Shown here: positions 35,717 through 45,655 of the stretch, piece by piece | Numbering within the stretch: the first letter of the stretch is position 1 | Layout of the letters: each line of letters starts with the position of its first letter | Assembly: GCA_033296885.1 (NCBI GenBank) | Contig: MU863902.1 | Span: forward strand, 241,320-305,319 | Reading direction: 5' to 3' | DNA: 64,000 nt | From: Triangularia verruculosa | Taxonomy: Eukaryota > Ascomycota > Sordariomycetes > Sordariales > Podosporaceae | Position numbers and translations under genes: made by a program | The notes under the pieces: model-generated | Database searches by the model: none | The model's input: only the letters and a program-made list of their open reading frames with translations | What the model was told of the DNA's origin: nothing

Positions 35717-36325
35717 TCAACCGCTGCCGGGCACTGGCACAGAAGTAGGACATGGCAAATCAACAAAGAACGTCCCCCACCCCGTGTAGCACTGATAGCA
35801 TGGCGTTCTTGTCGGGCAGACGGTTGTCGTGACGGTGTGGATCTCGATTTTTGAGCAACCACACGACCTTGTCACCGCAGCTGTTTGTTCCGCTCCGGGT
35901 CAGCCACTTACTCTTCCACCAAAAATGAAGACGGGCAAAAACATTACCATCGCTGATGCAGAAGCCAGTTGAGCAGGCCAAGCCGCACCCGCTGCTTGAA
36001 TAAAAGGTCTGGGTGCCGGTGAAGGTGCAGGAGTCCGGGAGGCTGGTGGTTTCCATTGTCGTGGTTGAGACGTCGACAGATTCTGTTTTGGTAATTGGGG
36101 AGGTGACGGTGACGGTTGGCCGGGGCTCAGTCACGGTGCTGTAGCGGGTGGTGAAGGAGGAGCAACCTCTGATACCTCCTGGCGTCGATACCTCTTTTGC
36201 AAGTGCGCTATTGAGGATCGGTGGTCAATTTTCAGAGGTCTGTGACTGTGGAGGGCTCAGATACTGAAGAGACATAAGTACCTGGAAATAAAGAGCGCAA
36301 GCCCAGAGAGACCAAGGAAATTCAT
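35717..36325 (-). CDS. Small secreted cysteine-rich protein (155 aa)
   Basis: Three exons (36325-36282, 36207-35948, 35880-35717) sum to 468 nt, giving 155 residues. The introns are GTACTT...ATAG and GTAATG...ACAG. Because the first exon is only 44 nt, no single frame shows the gene. A signal peptide (MNFLGLSGLALFISSALA) is followed by a Thr/Ser/Val-rich stretch (YSTVTEPRPTVTVTSPITKT) and a Cys-rich core: SSSGCGLACSTGFC, SCGCSK, VCPTRTPCYQCYTG and LPCP. Predicted to be secreted, probably O-glycosylated in the Thr-rich part and disulfide-bonded. I know no family for it. The size and pattern fit fungal effector-like or wall-surface proteins; function unknown. Confidence 0.72.
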
Positions 36326-37475
36326 TTTGGCTGGTGCAGACAGATTTCAATGAACTCAAGATGGATGCCCTACAGACGTGATGTCGATAGAGGAGGCTTT
36401 ATGAATGGATGACCTCGGCGGCCTGGACCCTGGTAAGAGGCAGCGACGGTGTTGAAACACCAAGACAAGTACGACATCAACTGCACTGTGGTATAGGACT
36501 GAATCAATGAAACGAGTCACAAAGAAGTGCATGCTGGTTCGGTGTGGGAACGAGGCTTCAAGTAGGTAGTCGGCCCACCTCACCGACATCTTGAAGACGG
36601 TTCGCTTTCTTGTTGGGTTGCATCGAGCACGACAGCCAAGACTCTTCGCTCCCCGGCTTTTTGGTTCTACCGCGCTGACAACTCGACCATGCCTACATCA
36701 AAAGCAAAATACGGGCTTCTATCTGGCAAATCATGAATACTATGTCCTCTGCAGTGTCACCTCGTGTGCGACTTGGTGGGTGTCAGTACCCCGCATTCCT
36801 ATCAGTCGCTCTCCATGGTCCATACTCAAAATAGCGTGATGCAGGGTCGTTGAACCATCCGCACTTAAAGGGGTAAAAAGGGGGGCGCCTTAGTGGAATG
36901 TGCGGGCCGAGGAACCCAACGGCTAGGATCAAGATCTCTGTGCCTCAGGTGCAGCCACACCCATAGTCCATGAAAGCGTTGCGGAGAGGCGGTGCAGTCA
37001 CTCGTAGAAGGCTACCACGTATGACTTGGCTAGGTAGGTAAACGACAACATTGATCTCACCCAGGATAGCACAAAGTCTTTCTGGCACGACGGCATTGGT
37101 GTCAAAACCTAGATAAAGCCTAGATGATGACAGTGTTATTGTGAAAAAACATTCTCTTTGTGGTCCATACACGGCCATTCTCTCGCTTGACAATAGCTTT
37201 GATTATAGAGCAGTATGACGGGTCAGAGGTTGGGGATTCTTTGTTATACCATACCAGATTATTGCACGAACAACTACGCGGTCGAAGCTCAGACGCCTCT
37301 TTGTGACGCAGAGTAGATATATAGGGCCTGCGGGATGAACTTCGAGTTTGATCTTTCAGGCAAGCGCAAAGTAAAGCCACACAACAACTCACTCTCCGCC
37401 GAGTTATTTCCTTTGTGAGCGTATATATATCAGGTACCTACCTACCTACTTTCATCAAGACAAAAGTATATCAAG
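36326..37475. other. Intergenic, no supported gene
   Basis: 1.15 kb between divergent small genes. It contains TAGGTAGGTA near 37031 and GGTACCTACCTACCTAC at about 37433-37449, just upstream of the 107-residue gene. No other signal. Confidence 0.5.
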
Positions 37476-37799
37476 ATGTCTTCCAGAATGAACATCAACA
37501 ACCTTCTCAACCCTACTCGGGATTCAGCCAAGTGTTCAAGGAGCAACACGACGAAGCAGAATCAGTTTTGGGCTGGGCCTCCCGCTCAGATCTCGTACGG
37601 GCAAAAGCCTCAGCAGCCCAGGTACAACGTCCAGCAGGGTAGGCAGAACATCCAAACCCTCGGCAACATGATTGCCAACCTCCCCCCTTCCGTCTCCAAC
37701 AAGGGGAAGCCAAAGTACGACCTTGAAAAGTCTCGGAAGAACATCAGTGTTCTGGGTAGCTACTTGGCGAGCATGTCCGCCCCCTCCAAGAAAAGGTAA
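37476..37799 (+). CDS. Orphan 107-aa protein with a duplicated 20-residue motif
   Basis: Single exon. I do not recognise a family. The N-terminal half is polar (Asn/Gln/Ser-rich, MSSRMNINNLLNPTRDSAKC). The C-terminal half contains two related segments: YNVQQGRQNIQTLGNMIANL at 50-69 and YDLEKSRKNISVLGSYLASM at 81-100. The shared pattern is Y-x-hydrophobic-acid/amide-x-small-R-[QK]-N-I-x-x-L-G-x-x-[IL]-A-[NS]-[LM]. They are separated by a Pro/Ser/Lys linker. No signal peptide or membrane span; strongly basic end (SAPSKKR). The duplication argues that this is a real coding sequence, not a chance frame. It lies between a secreted-protein gene and a GT32 gene. Confidence 0.55.
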   Translation: MSSRMNINNLLNPTRDSAKCSRSNTTKQNQFWAGPPAQISYGQKPQQPRYNVQQGRQNIQTLGNMIANLPPSVSNKGKPKYDLEKSRKNISVLGSYLASMSAPSKKR

Positions 37800-38112
37800 G
37801 GGGCGTGTGGACATCATAGATAAATAACCATTCAATTCATCATTGTATCAACATCACGATAGTCTTTGTTGTTTCTGTCCGAGTAGCCCATGAAATGTGA
37901 CATCCATGTGAGGTGAGTATGTGTATTAGGTATTAATAACACCGAGAATCAGCCCTCGACCGATCTCGTATCCAAACAAGTAGGTATCATGGAATCCAAC
38001 CCAAGCAATTCAAAAGATGACCGCAGGTTTTTCTCCAACTCCGCAACTCCAGCCGTTATCCTGGCTTATACACCACATTAAGAAAGTCATGACACACGCC
38101 CCTTTGGTCCTC
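37800..38112. other. Intergenic, convergent 3' ends
   Basis: 313 bp between the stop codons of the orphan gene (plus) and the GT32 gene (minus). Nothing recognised. Confidence 0.5.
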
Positions 38113-39294
38113 TCAGACCTTCAGACTCCCGACTCTCCTCCTGATCCTTCTAATGATGAGGAAGAAAAGCCCACCAGCAAACAGGAACAAGATGGGCAGC
38201 CTCCACCGTGATCCTCCCACTGACTTGCCCAAATTGACAATCATAGCGGCATCGTACGAGTGCCAACTCGAACTCCCCAGGTGCTTGAAAAGCGGAGTGT
38301 TGACGGGCCCGCTTAGCATATGTAGCTTCTTGTTTCCCTTAATCCCGCCGAGAATCTTGAGCTTGCTGCGATCTCCCTTGAAGAAGGCATGGATGGTCGA
38401 GGCATAGTGGCATCCCGTGGAAAACATGACGGTAGGGTAGGGCAGCCCAAGCCAGTGCCTATTGTATCTTTTGAGGTTATCCACCAGCTCACCGACAAAC
38501 TTGTTGCGCTTTTCCGCCATCATGAATCCAATCGAGAAGCCAGTTGGGTTGGCCGCAGGGGCGACAAATTCGAAGCGACGAAGGGGTCCAAGGGCGCGTT
38601 TGCATTGGAGGTCCATATCCAAGATGACGCCTGTCCATCAAAGTCAGTTGCTGCCGTCGTCAACGCCAAGTGAACATGCGAGCTTACCCCCATAACGATA
38701 CAAAACCATGTACCTCAACGCGTCCACCCTCTGAATCCCATATTGGTATGCCTCATCCCCCTCCCAGAGCCCCAACATCTCTGGGTAGTGCTCCCTCACC
38801 AGCTCATCGGCCGCCTCATCAGTCCACAGCATAGCCTCCCACCCGGGATGTAACCTGACACATCTTTCCCTCGCTTCCTCCCAGCCCTCCTTTTGATTCT
38901 CTTGTGGACCGAGCGCGATATGGTGCAAAATCCCCGGCACCCTATCTTCATACCCTTCCTCTCCTGCCGACCCAGTCACCGCCGAGGTCTGATTGACAGG
39001 GTAAGACTCAAACGTCACATCAAACCCATCATTCACTGCCGAGAGATAGAAGCTCGAAGCATGTTGCCTCCACTTGAACAGCGGCAGTGCGGCAAGCGTA
39101 TAAGTGTCATATACCAGATCCCTTGCGCACCAAAGCCCTACTACCGCAATAGTGATGAGGGAATAGGCTATTCTCTTGAGGATGATGCCCGAGCGTCGCC
39201 GTGTGGACGGGGACGAAGCGCGGGAGCGAGACTTGGAATTAGGTGAGTGGAGGTGGTGGTGGGAGGGGGTGTGGTGGAGAGGAAGGAGACCCAT
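38113..39294 (-). CDS. GT32-family glycosyltransferase (DXD, Golgi-type)
   Basis: Exon 1 is 39294-38688, the intron 38631-38687 and exon 2 38630-38113. The total is 1125 nt, 374 residues. The protein has a short cytoplasmic basic N-terminus, a signal anchor (about 41-59), and a catalytic domain with VPGILHHIALGP, HPGWEAMLWTDE and VDALRYMVLYRYGGVILDMD. The DXD metal/sugar-nucleotide site is Asp207-Met-Asp209. A second hydrophobic segment near the end (LPILFLFAGGLFFLII) is followed by basic residues. GT32 includes OCH1 alpha-1,6-mannosyltransferase and the SUR1/CSH1 MIPC synthases. The C-terminal membrane span favours the MIPC-synthase-like branch, but the exact acceptor is inferred. Runs of His/Ser/Arg at the N-terminus are low-complexity. 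Confidence 0.85.
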
Positions 39295-40104
39295 TTCTTC
39301 GTCGTTATGCGATTTTCGTCATTCGTAAGTGCAGTCGTAACGGTCGATCGAGAGAGGGGAAGACCGGCGCCCGGGCGAGGCGACAAAGCAAGCCTCGAGG
39401 CTTGGTATGGGGCGAATTCGAGTAATGAAGATTGACAAGCCGTCCGTTTTTAGTGAAGCGAGCAAAAGGTCGCATATGGCGAGTCGCAAGAGAGCAAAGA
39501 AGGCAAGACTTTCCAAGAGATCAGGGATCTGGACAGGCTTGTCAGGCAGTGTCAGGTAAAACTTCAGAAGAAAGAAAGACGGCGCCGAGAGCGACTGGAG
39601 CGGGGGAACCAGCTCCTCGGCACCGCTCAAGACCCCGTCGATCTCGACTGCCATTGCATCCATGTCTCTAGGTACGGATACCTAGTCCCTTCTTTGTTCG
39701 TCGTGTGGCGCCAAACCGACAGAGACACCAATCATTGGAAGGAGCAGATGGCGTGGCGGTCTAGGCGAGTCTTTTTGTCTGCTGCGGCTGATGGAATTCC
39801 ATGTACTGACGCATGTTGCTCGTACTGTGTAAGCCGGCCTGGTTCCGGCAGGGATTATCAACCCCGCTGCACTTTGGCATCGCCAGATTCCAGCCTGATG
39901 GCGCCAGTCAGCACTAATTACGAGCTGATTGCCGTTGCCATGCATGGCGCTGTCACCACGATTCGTAAGAATGTCGACAAATCATTTCCAATCAGCCATG
40001 CTCACGAGACTCGAAACAATGAAACTTCCTGACTGTGGTCGTCAGATCTCCAACATGGTTGTATTTCTAATTTCTCGTGTCTCCTCTTCTCTTCCGCTAC
40101 GCCT
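39295..40104. other. Intergenic, no supported gene
   Basis: 810 bp between two minus-strand genes. A plus-strand frame at 39432-39671 has no motif and an Arg-rich out-of-frame look. It probably contains the GT32 promoter. Confidence 0.5.
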
Positions 40105-41259
40105 TTAGGACTCTCTAACTGCTGCGTCAGTGGTAGTTTGCGGAAGCCTTTTTAAATCATTGAACCAGACATATCGGCTCAAGACCATGTACAAATGCCG
40201 ATCCCAGCTATACTGGCTGTCATGTTGGGCAAAAGCACGGCGCGTCAACAGGTAGCGGTGCCAGGTGTTGGCCACCAAAGCCGTGTTTCCTTCCTGAGCT
40301 TGGGCTGTGACGGCAGGGTAGGATAGCGCCTCTGCAATGCGCCAAAGAAATGGCAGCACCGTGTAAGGAAGATCGGCCAGCAGTGTGTATTTCCGCAGTG
40401 TCGAAGTGGTCGTCAGTGTGTAGGCCACGGGGGCCTGGGAATTGGTCGCCGCGTAGTGCCTGGTAGCGAAGGAGCGGGGTTGTCAGCGTATTTCGCACAA
40501 CGAATGTGTCCGAAGTCCATTGGGTTGGGCCGGATGACGGAGAAACAAACCTGACGGCAGCGCTGACCGCTCTATGGTTAATGTGTCCGCTCACTCCACC
40601 TTCGTCGAAAGTGATTATCTACAGGGTTGAGAGGTCAGCCCTATCGGAGTCAAGATTGGCTTTCTGGGGCCCAAGACGGGAACCAACCGCATCAATGTCC
40701 CATTTCCTCACGTGCTCATGCACAAGCTCCTCAATCAGTTCTGTGTTCCACCAAACTTTGGGGTTGTCTTGGAGCTCGGGATGGTCGACGGCAACACAGC
40801 GATTAGCGGAGATGCCGAGGGCTTCACACGAGCCAGTGAGTTCGTTCTTTCTGAGGTCTCCCTTGCCGTAGTTGTTCCCTGTAACATCAACGCGTCGCAT
40901 TAGCATCTGTGGATTGTCTATCCGGGGTTAGCTAGAGGCTAGAAGGGTGGATCAGTCGAACCTGTGGACATGACCAGCAAACCGCCCGTTACTTTCTTGT
41001 TCCGGTCGAGGACGCCCAGAATGCTAGGTGAGAAGAACAGACACTCATCGTCGGGGTGAGCTGTCACGATCAAGAGGTTCCTGGCGAGGAGCAGCTCGGG
41101 TGGAAGGATGCGGGCATCGCTGCCAACGATATAGGCGACCAGCCACTGGAGAACTAGCGGCACAATCACTGCAAGCACTGCCAGCCGGACAAGCCAGCGC
41201 GAAGCCCGCCGGGGGATCATGCCGAGCAGCTGCGCAGGCTTCCCGACCAGCTTCTGCAT
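40105..41259 (-). CDS. GPI12: N-acetylglucosaminyl-phosphatidylinositol de-N-acetylase (PIG-L/GPI12)
   Basis: Four exons (41259-40962, 40878-40688, 40618-40551, 40459-40105) total 912 nt, 303 residues, all joining in phase. One N-terminal membrane span (about 22-45) precedes the zinc deacetylase domain. Diagnostic residues are AHPDDE (His68, Asp70, Asp71), STGNNYGKGDLRKNEL, IITFDEGGVSGHINH with His175 and His178, and the ending SRYVWFNDLKRLP, close to the usual RWYVWFRR tail. The enzyme removes the acetyl group from GlcNAc-PI, the second step of GPI-anchor synthesis, on the cytosolic face of the ER. Intron 2 has a weak donor (GTTGGT) but is required by the family alignment. The gene shares a 455-bp upstream region with the divergent sugar-nucleotide transporter gene. 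Confidence 0.92.
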
Positions 41260-41714
41260 TTCGAAGCGTCGAGGAACCGTGTTAGAAGAACAAGATAGAA
41301 AATAAAAAATACAGAGACAGGATCAGGTCATCCCAACCGACGAAAGCCGGGCTTCGGGTAACAACCATCTTGTAAGAGGACGCAGGGACGACATGGGTGA
41401 CATTGGGGTGGGTGGAAGGAGGGGGTGCGAAATAGGGCTGTTGCACACTGTGTACCCCACCATCAAGGGACCGCTAGCGGCATCACCTCAGCTGTCTCAC
41501 TCCCCATGAACTTGGACCAAGACAGGCAGCGACGTTTGCGTCCATGTCACCTCATGTCCTTCATGATACGCGGGCGCGAGCCATGACGATACACCGACCA
41601 GGCCGAGAAACACTCATATCTTTTCTTGTGTCGCCTCCTGTCGCACCGTTGGAGTCTGCCAACTGATGAGGTTGAGATAAACTTTTAGACCCTTGATCAC
41701 GCCCAGCGTTTGCC
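41260..41714. other. Bidirectional promoter region, GPI12 / sugar transporter
   Basis: 455 bp between the divergent start codons of the GPI12 and nucleotide-sugar transporter genes. No specific operator recognised. Confidence 0.5.
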
Positions 41715-42993
41715 ATGCTTGGCGATGCAAAAGTCCACAGCACCGATTCGGCGCGAGCCTTGGCGGGGCCAAGTGGATGGAGACGTCAATGGCTTTCGTC
41801 TGTTCAACGGCTGTCGTTGTTGCTGCTGGTCCTCCAGAACTCGGCCCTGGTAATGGTGATGCACCATTCTCGAAACAGCCCAACCGGATCACAGCCCCGC
41901 TATCTCGCATCAACCGCGGTTTTGGTGGTTGAAGTTGTGAAACTGTCAGCCTCTTTGTCCCTGGCCACCTACGGCGCCATTGCCTCCAATCCACCCTCGT
42001 CACCCTTAAAGACAGCTCGGCATCTCTATCAGTCAATCTTCGCACCCGACAGCTGGAAACTCATCGTCCCGGCGGCCCTCTACACACTTCAGAATTCACT
42101 GGTTTACACAGCCATCAGCAACCTCGACGCCGTGACCTTCCAAGTCACATATCAACTCAAAATTCTCACCACGGTTCTTTTCAGCATTCTCCTGCTCGGC
42201 AGAACCATATCTCTACGGCAGTGGCTTGGTCTCATCTTGCTCACCCTCGGCGTAGCCCTTGTGCAACTCTCACCATCTTCCACTCCTGATATTAGCACCG
42301 CTAGCACCTGGACTGAGAAAATTCTATCTTTATTCACCAGCCCCTCCCAGTCCCCTGCTGCTCACCACAATGTCCTGATAGGCCTCACCGCTGTTGTCGG
42401 CGCATCATTGATATCAGGCCTCACATGTGTCTACTTCGAAAAGATCCTCAAGGATTCTCTCGGTTCTACCTCGAGTTCGATATGGATCAGGAACGTACAG
42501 TTATCCTTCTTTAGCATCTTCCCTGCCCTATTCATTGGAGTCATGTGGTATGATGGAGCGAATATTGCCCAAAATGGTGGTTTTTTCGCCGGCTACAATG
42601 CGGTAGTGTGGACTACGATTTGTCTGCAAGCGCTAGGCGGGTTGATCGTGGCTGTTTGCATTGCCTATGCGGACAACCTGGTCAAGAACTTTGCTGCGAG
42701 CTTGAGCATTGTGCTTAGTTATGCTGGAACTGCCGTGGTGTTTGGGGAGAAGATGACACTTCATGTGAGTCCTGTCCATTCATTTGAGATCCTTCACAGC
42801 CGATACTGACATTTGGATGTAGTCAACCATGGGTGCAGCGGTTGTAGTTGTGGCAACATTCCTGTACAAGAGTCGACCATCCACTCAACAACTGGGGACG
42901 CTGTTGCCTATCAGTAATAGAGAAGGAAGATCTAATGAGAAGCGGCCCGGGTCACCATTATTACCCTCGATTGAAGCACAGGCTACACGATGA
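41715..42993 (+). CDS. Nucleotide-sugar transporter (SLC35A / UDP-galactose transporter type)
   Basis: Two exons (41715-42764, 42823-42993) sum to 1221 nt, 406 residues; the GTGAGT...TGTAG intron joins in phase. About ten hydrophobic spans are visible. Family marks are LVLQNSALVMVMHHSR early on, PAALYTLQNSLVYTAISNLDAVTFQVTYQLKILTT in the middle (split here into its AALYTLQNSLVYTA and TYQLKILTT blocks), SGLTCVYFEKILKDS, SIWIRNVQLSFFS, and the late ADNLVKNFAASLSIVLS. These proteins exchange UDP-sugars for UMP across the Golgi membrane. UDP-Gal or UDP-GlcNAc is most likely; sequence alone does not decide. The hydrophilic C-terminal 45 residues face the cytosol. The first ATG gives a 25-residue polar leader before span 1. 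Confidence 0.9.
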
Positions 42994-43553
42994 CGAAACG
43001 AACAGACTTGGATAGAGACCAGAATAATGAGGTTGGATAATGCTTCTTTGTTCCAATCATGTGTGAGCTTTCGACTTTGTGCAACCAGGGATTCGGATAG
43101 ACCTGTGATTCCCGGGCTCATAACCTGCATGTTGATCACGAAGCCCACAAGGATGGCCAAAACAATCGGCCTGCAGGTTATGAGCACGGGCATCATAACT
43201 TCTGCCCCAATTTCTCGTAGTTACCAAATCAACTGAGCAAGCATACCTCAATCGGACGAACACCTTGCAACTCCGGTCCATCTAGGTAGTATCGGAGTGT
43301 TTCGGCGCTTTTTGCCTTTCGGTGAATTTCCTCTTTCGGCCATGTCCTACTAAGATACAGCATCACCGCCACAAGCTCGCATAGGTAGCTGCAGTGTAAC
43401 CCTCCCTCTTTTTGCGAGTCAATGTCTTACCTACCCTGATCCTCTCAGCCGCATTTGATTTTCGTACCTTTCTCAAGCTTCCACACCACCCGATTCCGTA
43501 ACTATACATTCCTTTGACTACACAAACAATCAATTAATAAAAGAGAAAAGAAA
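42994..43553. other. Intergenic with a hairpin-forming inverted repeat
   Basis: 560 bp between two plus-strand genes. It contains the inverted repeat at 43111-43190 (annotated separately) and the promoter of the FSH1-like gene, with an A-rich leader just before 43554. Confidence 0.5.
43111..43190. repeat. 19-bp inverted repeat, 42-bp loop
   Basis: Left arm 43111-43129 (CCCGGGCTCATAACCTGCA) and right arm 43172-43190 are reverse complements with one mismatch; the inner 14 bp are perfect. It lies about 120 bp downstream of the transporter stop codon. It could fold in the 3' UTR, or be a trace of a small inverted-repeat element. Confidence 0.85.
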
Positions 43554-44198
43554 ATGAAGCCCAAAATCCTCTTCCTCCACGGCTCCGGCACAAACCCGCT
43601 CATCTTCCGCATCCAATCCCGCGCTCTCGTCTCTCTGCTGACCCCCCATTTCGAAGTCGTCTTTCTACCCGGCTTCCACGAATGCCCAGCCGGCCCGGGG
43701 GTCCTGCCATTTTTTGAAGGGGCCGAACCATATCTGAAATGGCTGTCTGATTCCACTCCCCAAGAAGAAAAGGTTCACTGGTCTGAGCTGGAGAGGCTAG
43801 TCGACGAGGTTGAGCGGCAAGGGCCGTTCGTGGGGGTGGTTGGGTTCAGCCAAGGGGCCAAGGCTGGGATGGAGCTGGTTAGATATCTAGAAAACAAAGG
43901 GAAGGAGGTGAGGTTTTGGGTGGGGGTTTGTGGGACTGTACCTTTTCAGGGTGGAGGCAGTGAAGAAAGGAAGAAAGGGTATCGAGACAGTCTTGGGTTG
44001 GGGAGGGTGAGCAAGACGGCGAGTTTCCATTTGATTGGGGAGGATGACCCTTGGCGTGGAGAGAGCGAGGCGTTGGTTGGGTTCTTTGACGACGGAACGA
44101 GAAGGGTAAGGAGGTTTAATGGAGGTCATCAGGTGCCGCTGAATAAAGGGGTGAATCAAGAACTTGTTGATTGGGCTTTGGCGGCGTGTAAGTTATAA
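43554..44198 (+). CDS. FSH1-family serine hydrolase
   Basis: Intronless, 214 residues, a usual size for the family. Motifs: KILFLHGSGTNPLIFRIQ at the start (oxyanion region), the nucleophile elbow VVGFSQGAK with Ser99, an acidic residue in LIGEDDPW (Asp164/165), and His192 in FNGGHQVP. This completes the Ser-Asp-His triad of the alpha/beta-hydrolase fold. FSH1 relatives include yeast FSH1-3, human OVCA2 and fungal thioesterase-like hydrolases such as LovG. The substrate is unknown here, and no polyketide synthase is nearby to suggest a pathway role. Probably cytosolic, no signal peptide. The 3' half has a different, G-rich codon style from the 5' half, which is seen elsewhere in this window too. 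Confidence 0.9.
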   Translation: MKPKILFLHGSGTNPLIFRIQSRALVSLLTPHFEVVFLPGFHECPAGPGVLPFFEGAEPYLKWLSDSTPQEEKVHWSELERLVDEVERQGPFVGVVGFSQGAKAGMELVRYLENKGKEVRFWVGVCGTVPFQGGGSEERKKGYRDSLGLGRVSKTASFHLIGEDDPWRGESEALVGFFDDGTRRVRRFNGGHQVPLNKGVNQELVDWALAACKL

Positions 44199-44331
44199 TA
44201 CAGGGGTAATCTTCGTACACTAAAATTCCTTTTATTCTGACATGGACGTTTAAAGAGTTCTCGTTGATCAAACGGAAGTTCCGCCTCCAAACGTTCCACC
44301 TCATCCTCGCTCGCTCGCGGTTTTGACCCGC

Positions 44332-45257
44332 TTACCAGCCATTGTGCATCCGTTGACAGCGCTCGCAGCGCACGCCTTGGCCTGGTCTGAGCCGCTGTCT
44401 GCACCTTTGGCAGCGCCCTAGATCCTTCAGGTTCTGACGACCATCCTTCGCTCTTTGTCGACATCTGTCGCATGTTTTGAGGCCATCTGCGAAGGAGGAT
44501 ATCGGGAGTCTTGTGTTGCATCGGCAACACTTTTTTTGCTGTCTCAAGGGCTGATTTTGATTGCCAGAATGCGATTCTTCATCCATCTCCGGGTCAGCCT
44601 GGTCCTCCTAATTCAGTGTTAGCTTTCTACTGGAATATACCTGACTTGATAGGTAGCTTTGTTGCCAATGCTATGGTTGGAAGTACTCACAAAATCTTGC
44701 TCGCGATCTCCAGAGTGATTGCTAGTCGAGCGCTGGTTGTCGAAGTGATCCTCTTGCTCGACCGGTCTGAGGCTACTAGAGGGCACGTCCGAGCATTCAT
44801 CGACCTCACGATCCCGAGCCTCGTGCTGTTTGTATCTCTCATGCCTCTCGGGTCGACTTGTATCGGGAGACTGGGAATGGCCTGTGTCGCTTGGAGATAC
44901 GTCATCAAGGGTGACAGTGCCCTCGTCATCATCCCGTGGCTCACTTGCATGGCTGGCATCGTGAGGCCGAGGAGGGGTTCCAGCCCCTAGATCGGGAGGC
45001 TGAGCCGGCTCAGGATATATCCACGATTCGAGTCCCACTCGCTAAATTCACAATCAGTCATGAGAAATTGTAACAGTCTCAGGAATTGGAAGGTCGCCTA
45101 CTCTCAAAATCTCCGGATCCGCAATGTAAGTAATTCTCGTAAGGCACATCGGGTGGGCGCTGGTCGTTCCTCCTCCCGGTCGCGGGTTGCATACAGCACA
45201 GTATGCGTTCAACCATGCCTTGTTCCACTCATCTTGTTCCATCCCATTCGAGGCCAT
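44332..45257 (-). CDS. Unknown protein with a Cys-rich, zinc-ribbon-like C-terminus
   Basis: Three exons (45257-45102, 45041-44691, 44607-44332) sum to 783 nt, 260 residues; both introns (GTAGGC...TTAG and GTGAGT...TTAG) join in phase. An in-frame ATG at 45380 would add 41 residues. The N-terminus (EWNKAWLNAYCAVCNPRPGG) has a CxxC. The middle is acidic, Ser/Asp/Glu-rich and probably disordered. The C-terminus holds CCRCNTRLPISSFADGLKTC, then CDRC, CQRC and CERC pairs, ending HNGW. Four CxxC pairs with Arg-rich spacing indicate zinc binding. I cannot name the family; a nucleic-acid-binding or regulatory role is only a guess. A minisatellite lies immediately upstream. Confidence 0.65.
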
Positions 45258-45496
45258 CGTCGCAGAGAGGCGTGGGGTATATGACCAAGTACCTGATATG
45301 GAGGATTGATGTCGAGAAATATCAAGATGGTTCAGGCCGCGGAGTGCTGTAGTTCTTGATGGGGTGTGATGACGGAACAACTACAGGAAGGCATCCAAAC
45401 GAGATCGGAGTCGCGCATACAGCAAAGATTTCTCTCGTAGCTTGTAAGGTAGCTAGGCAAGCGACCAGCGAATATGTGAAACGGTGGGGCACTAGC

Positions 45497-45655
45497 TGAG
45501 GTGGTCTCGGCATGGTCTCTTGAGATGGTCTCGGCGTGGGCTCTTGAGATATTCTCGGCGTGGGCTGTTGAGATGTTCTCAGCATGGCTTGGTTGAGATG
45601 ATCTCGGCATGGGCTGGTGATATGGTCTCGGCATGGGTCCTTGAGATGCTCCCCC
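45497..45655. repeat. 24-bp minisatellite, about 6.5 copies
   Basis: Six units start at 45497, 45521, 45545, 45569, 45594 and 45618, with a partial unit at 45642. The consensus is close to TGAGATGGTCTCGGCATGGG plus CTCT; one unit has an extra base. On the minus strand it would read as an eight-residue repeat (HAETISRA-like). It lies upstream of the Cys-rich protein gene. Confidence 0.9.

Noticed and set aside
37476..37799. Duplicated motif considered as a HET-s-type amyloid signalling motif
   Set aside because: Superficial similarity only (NI-x-x-LG). The flanking pattern does not match, and the nearby NLR has a SesB-like domain, not a matching N-terminal motif.
45497..45655. Regular repeats considered as a CRISPR array
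   Set aside because: Units are contiguous without spacers and the organism is a eukaryote; it is a minisatellite.
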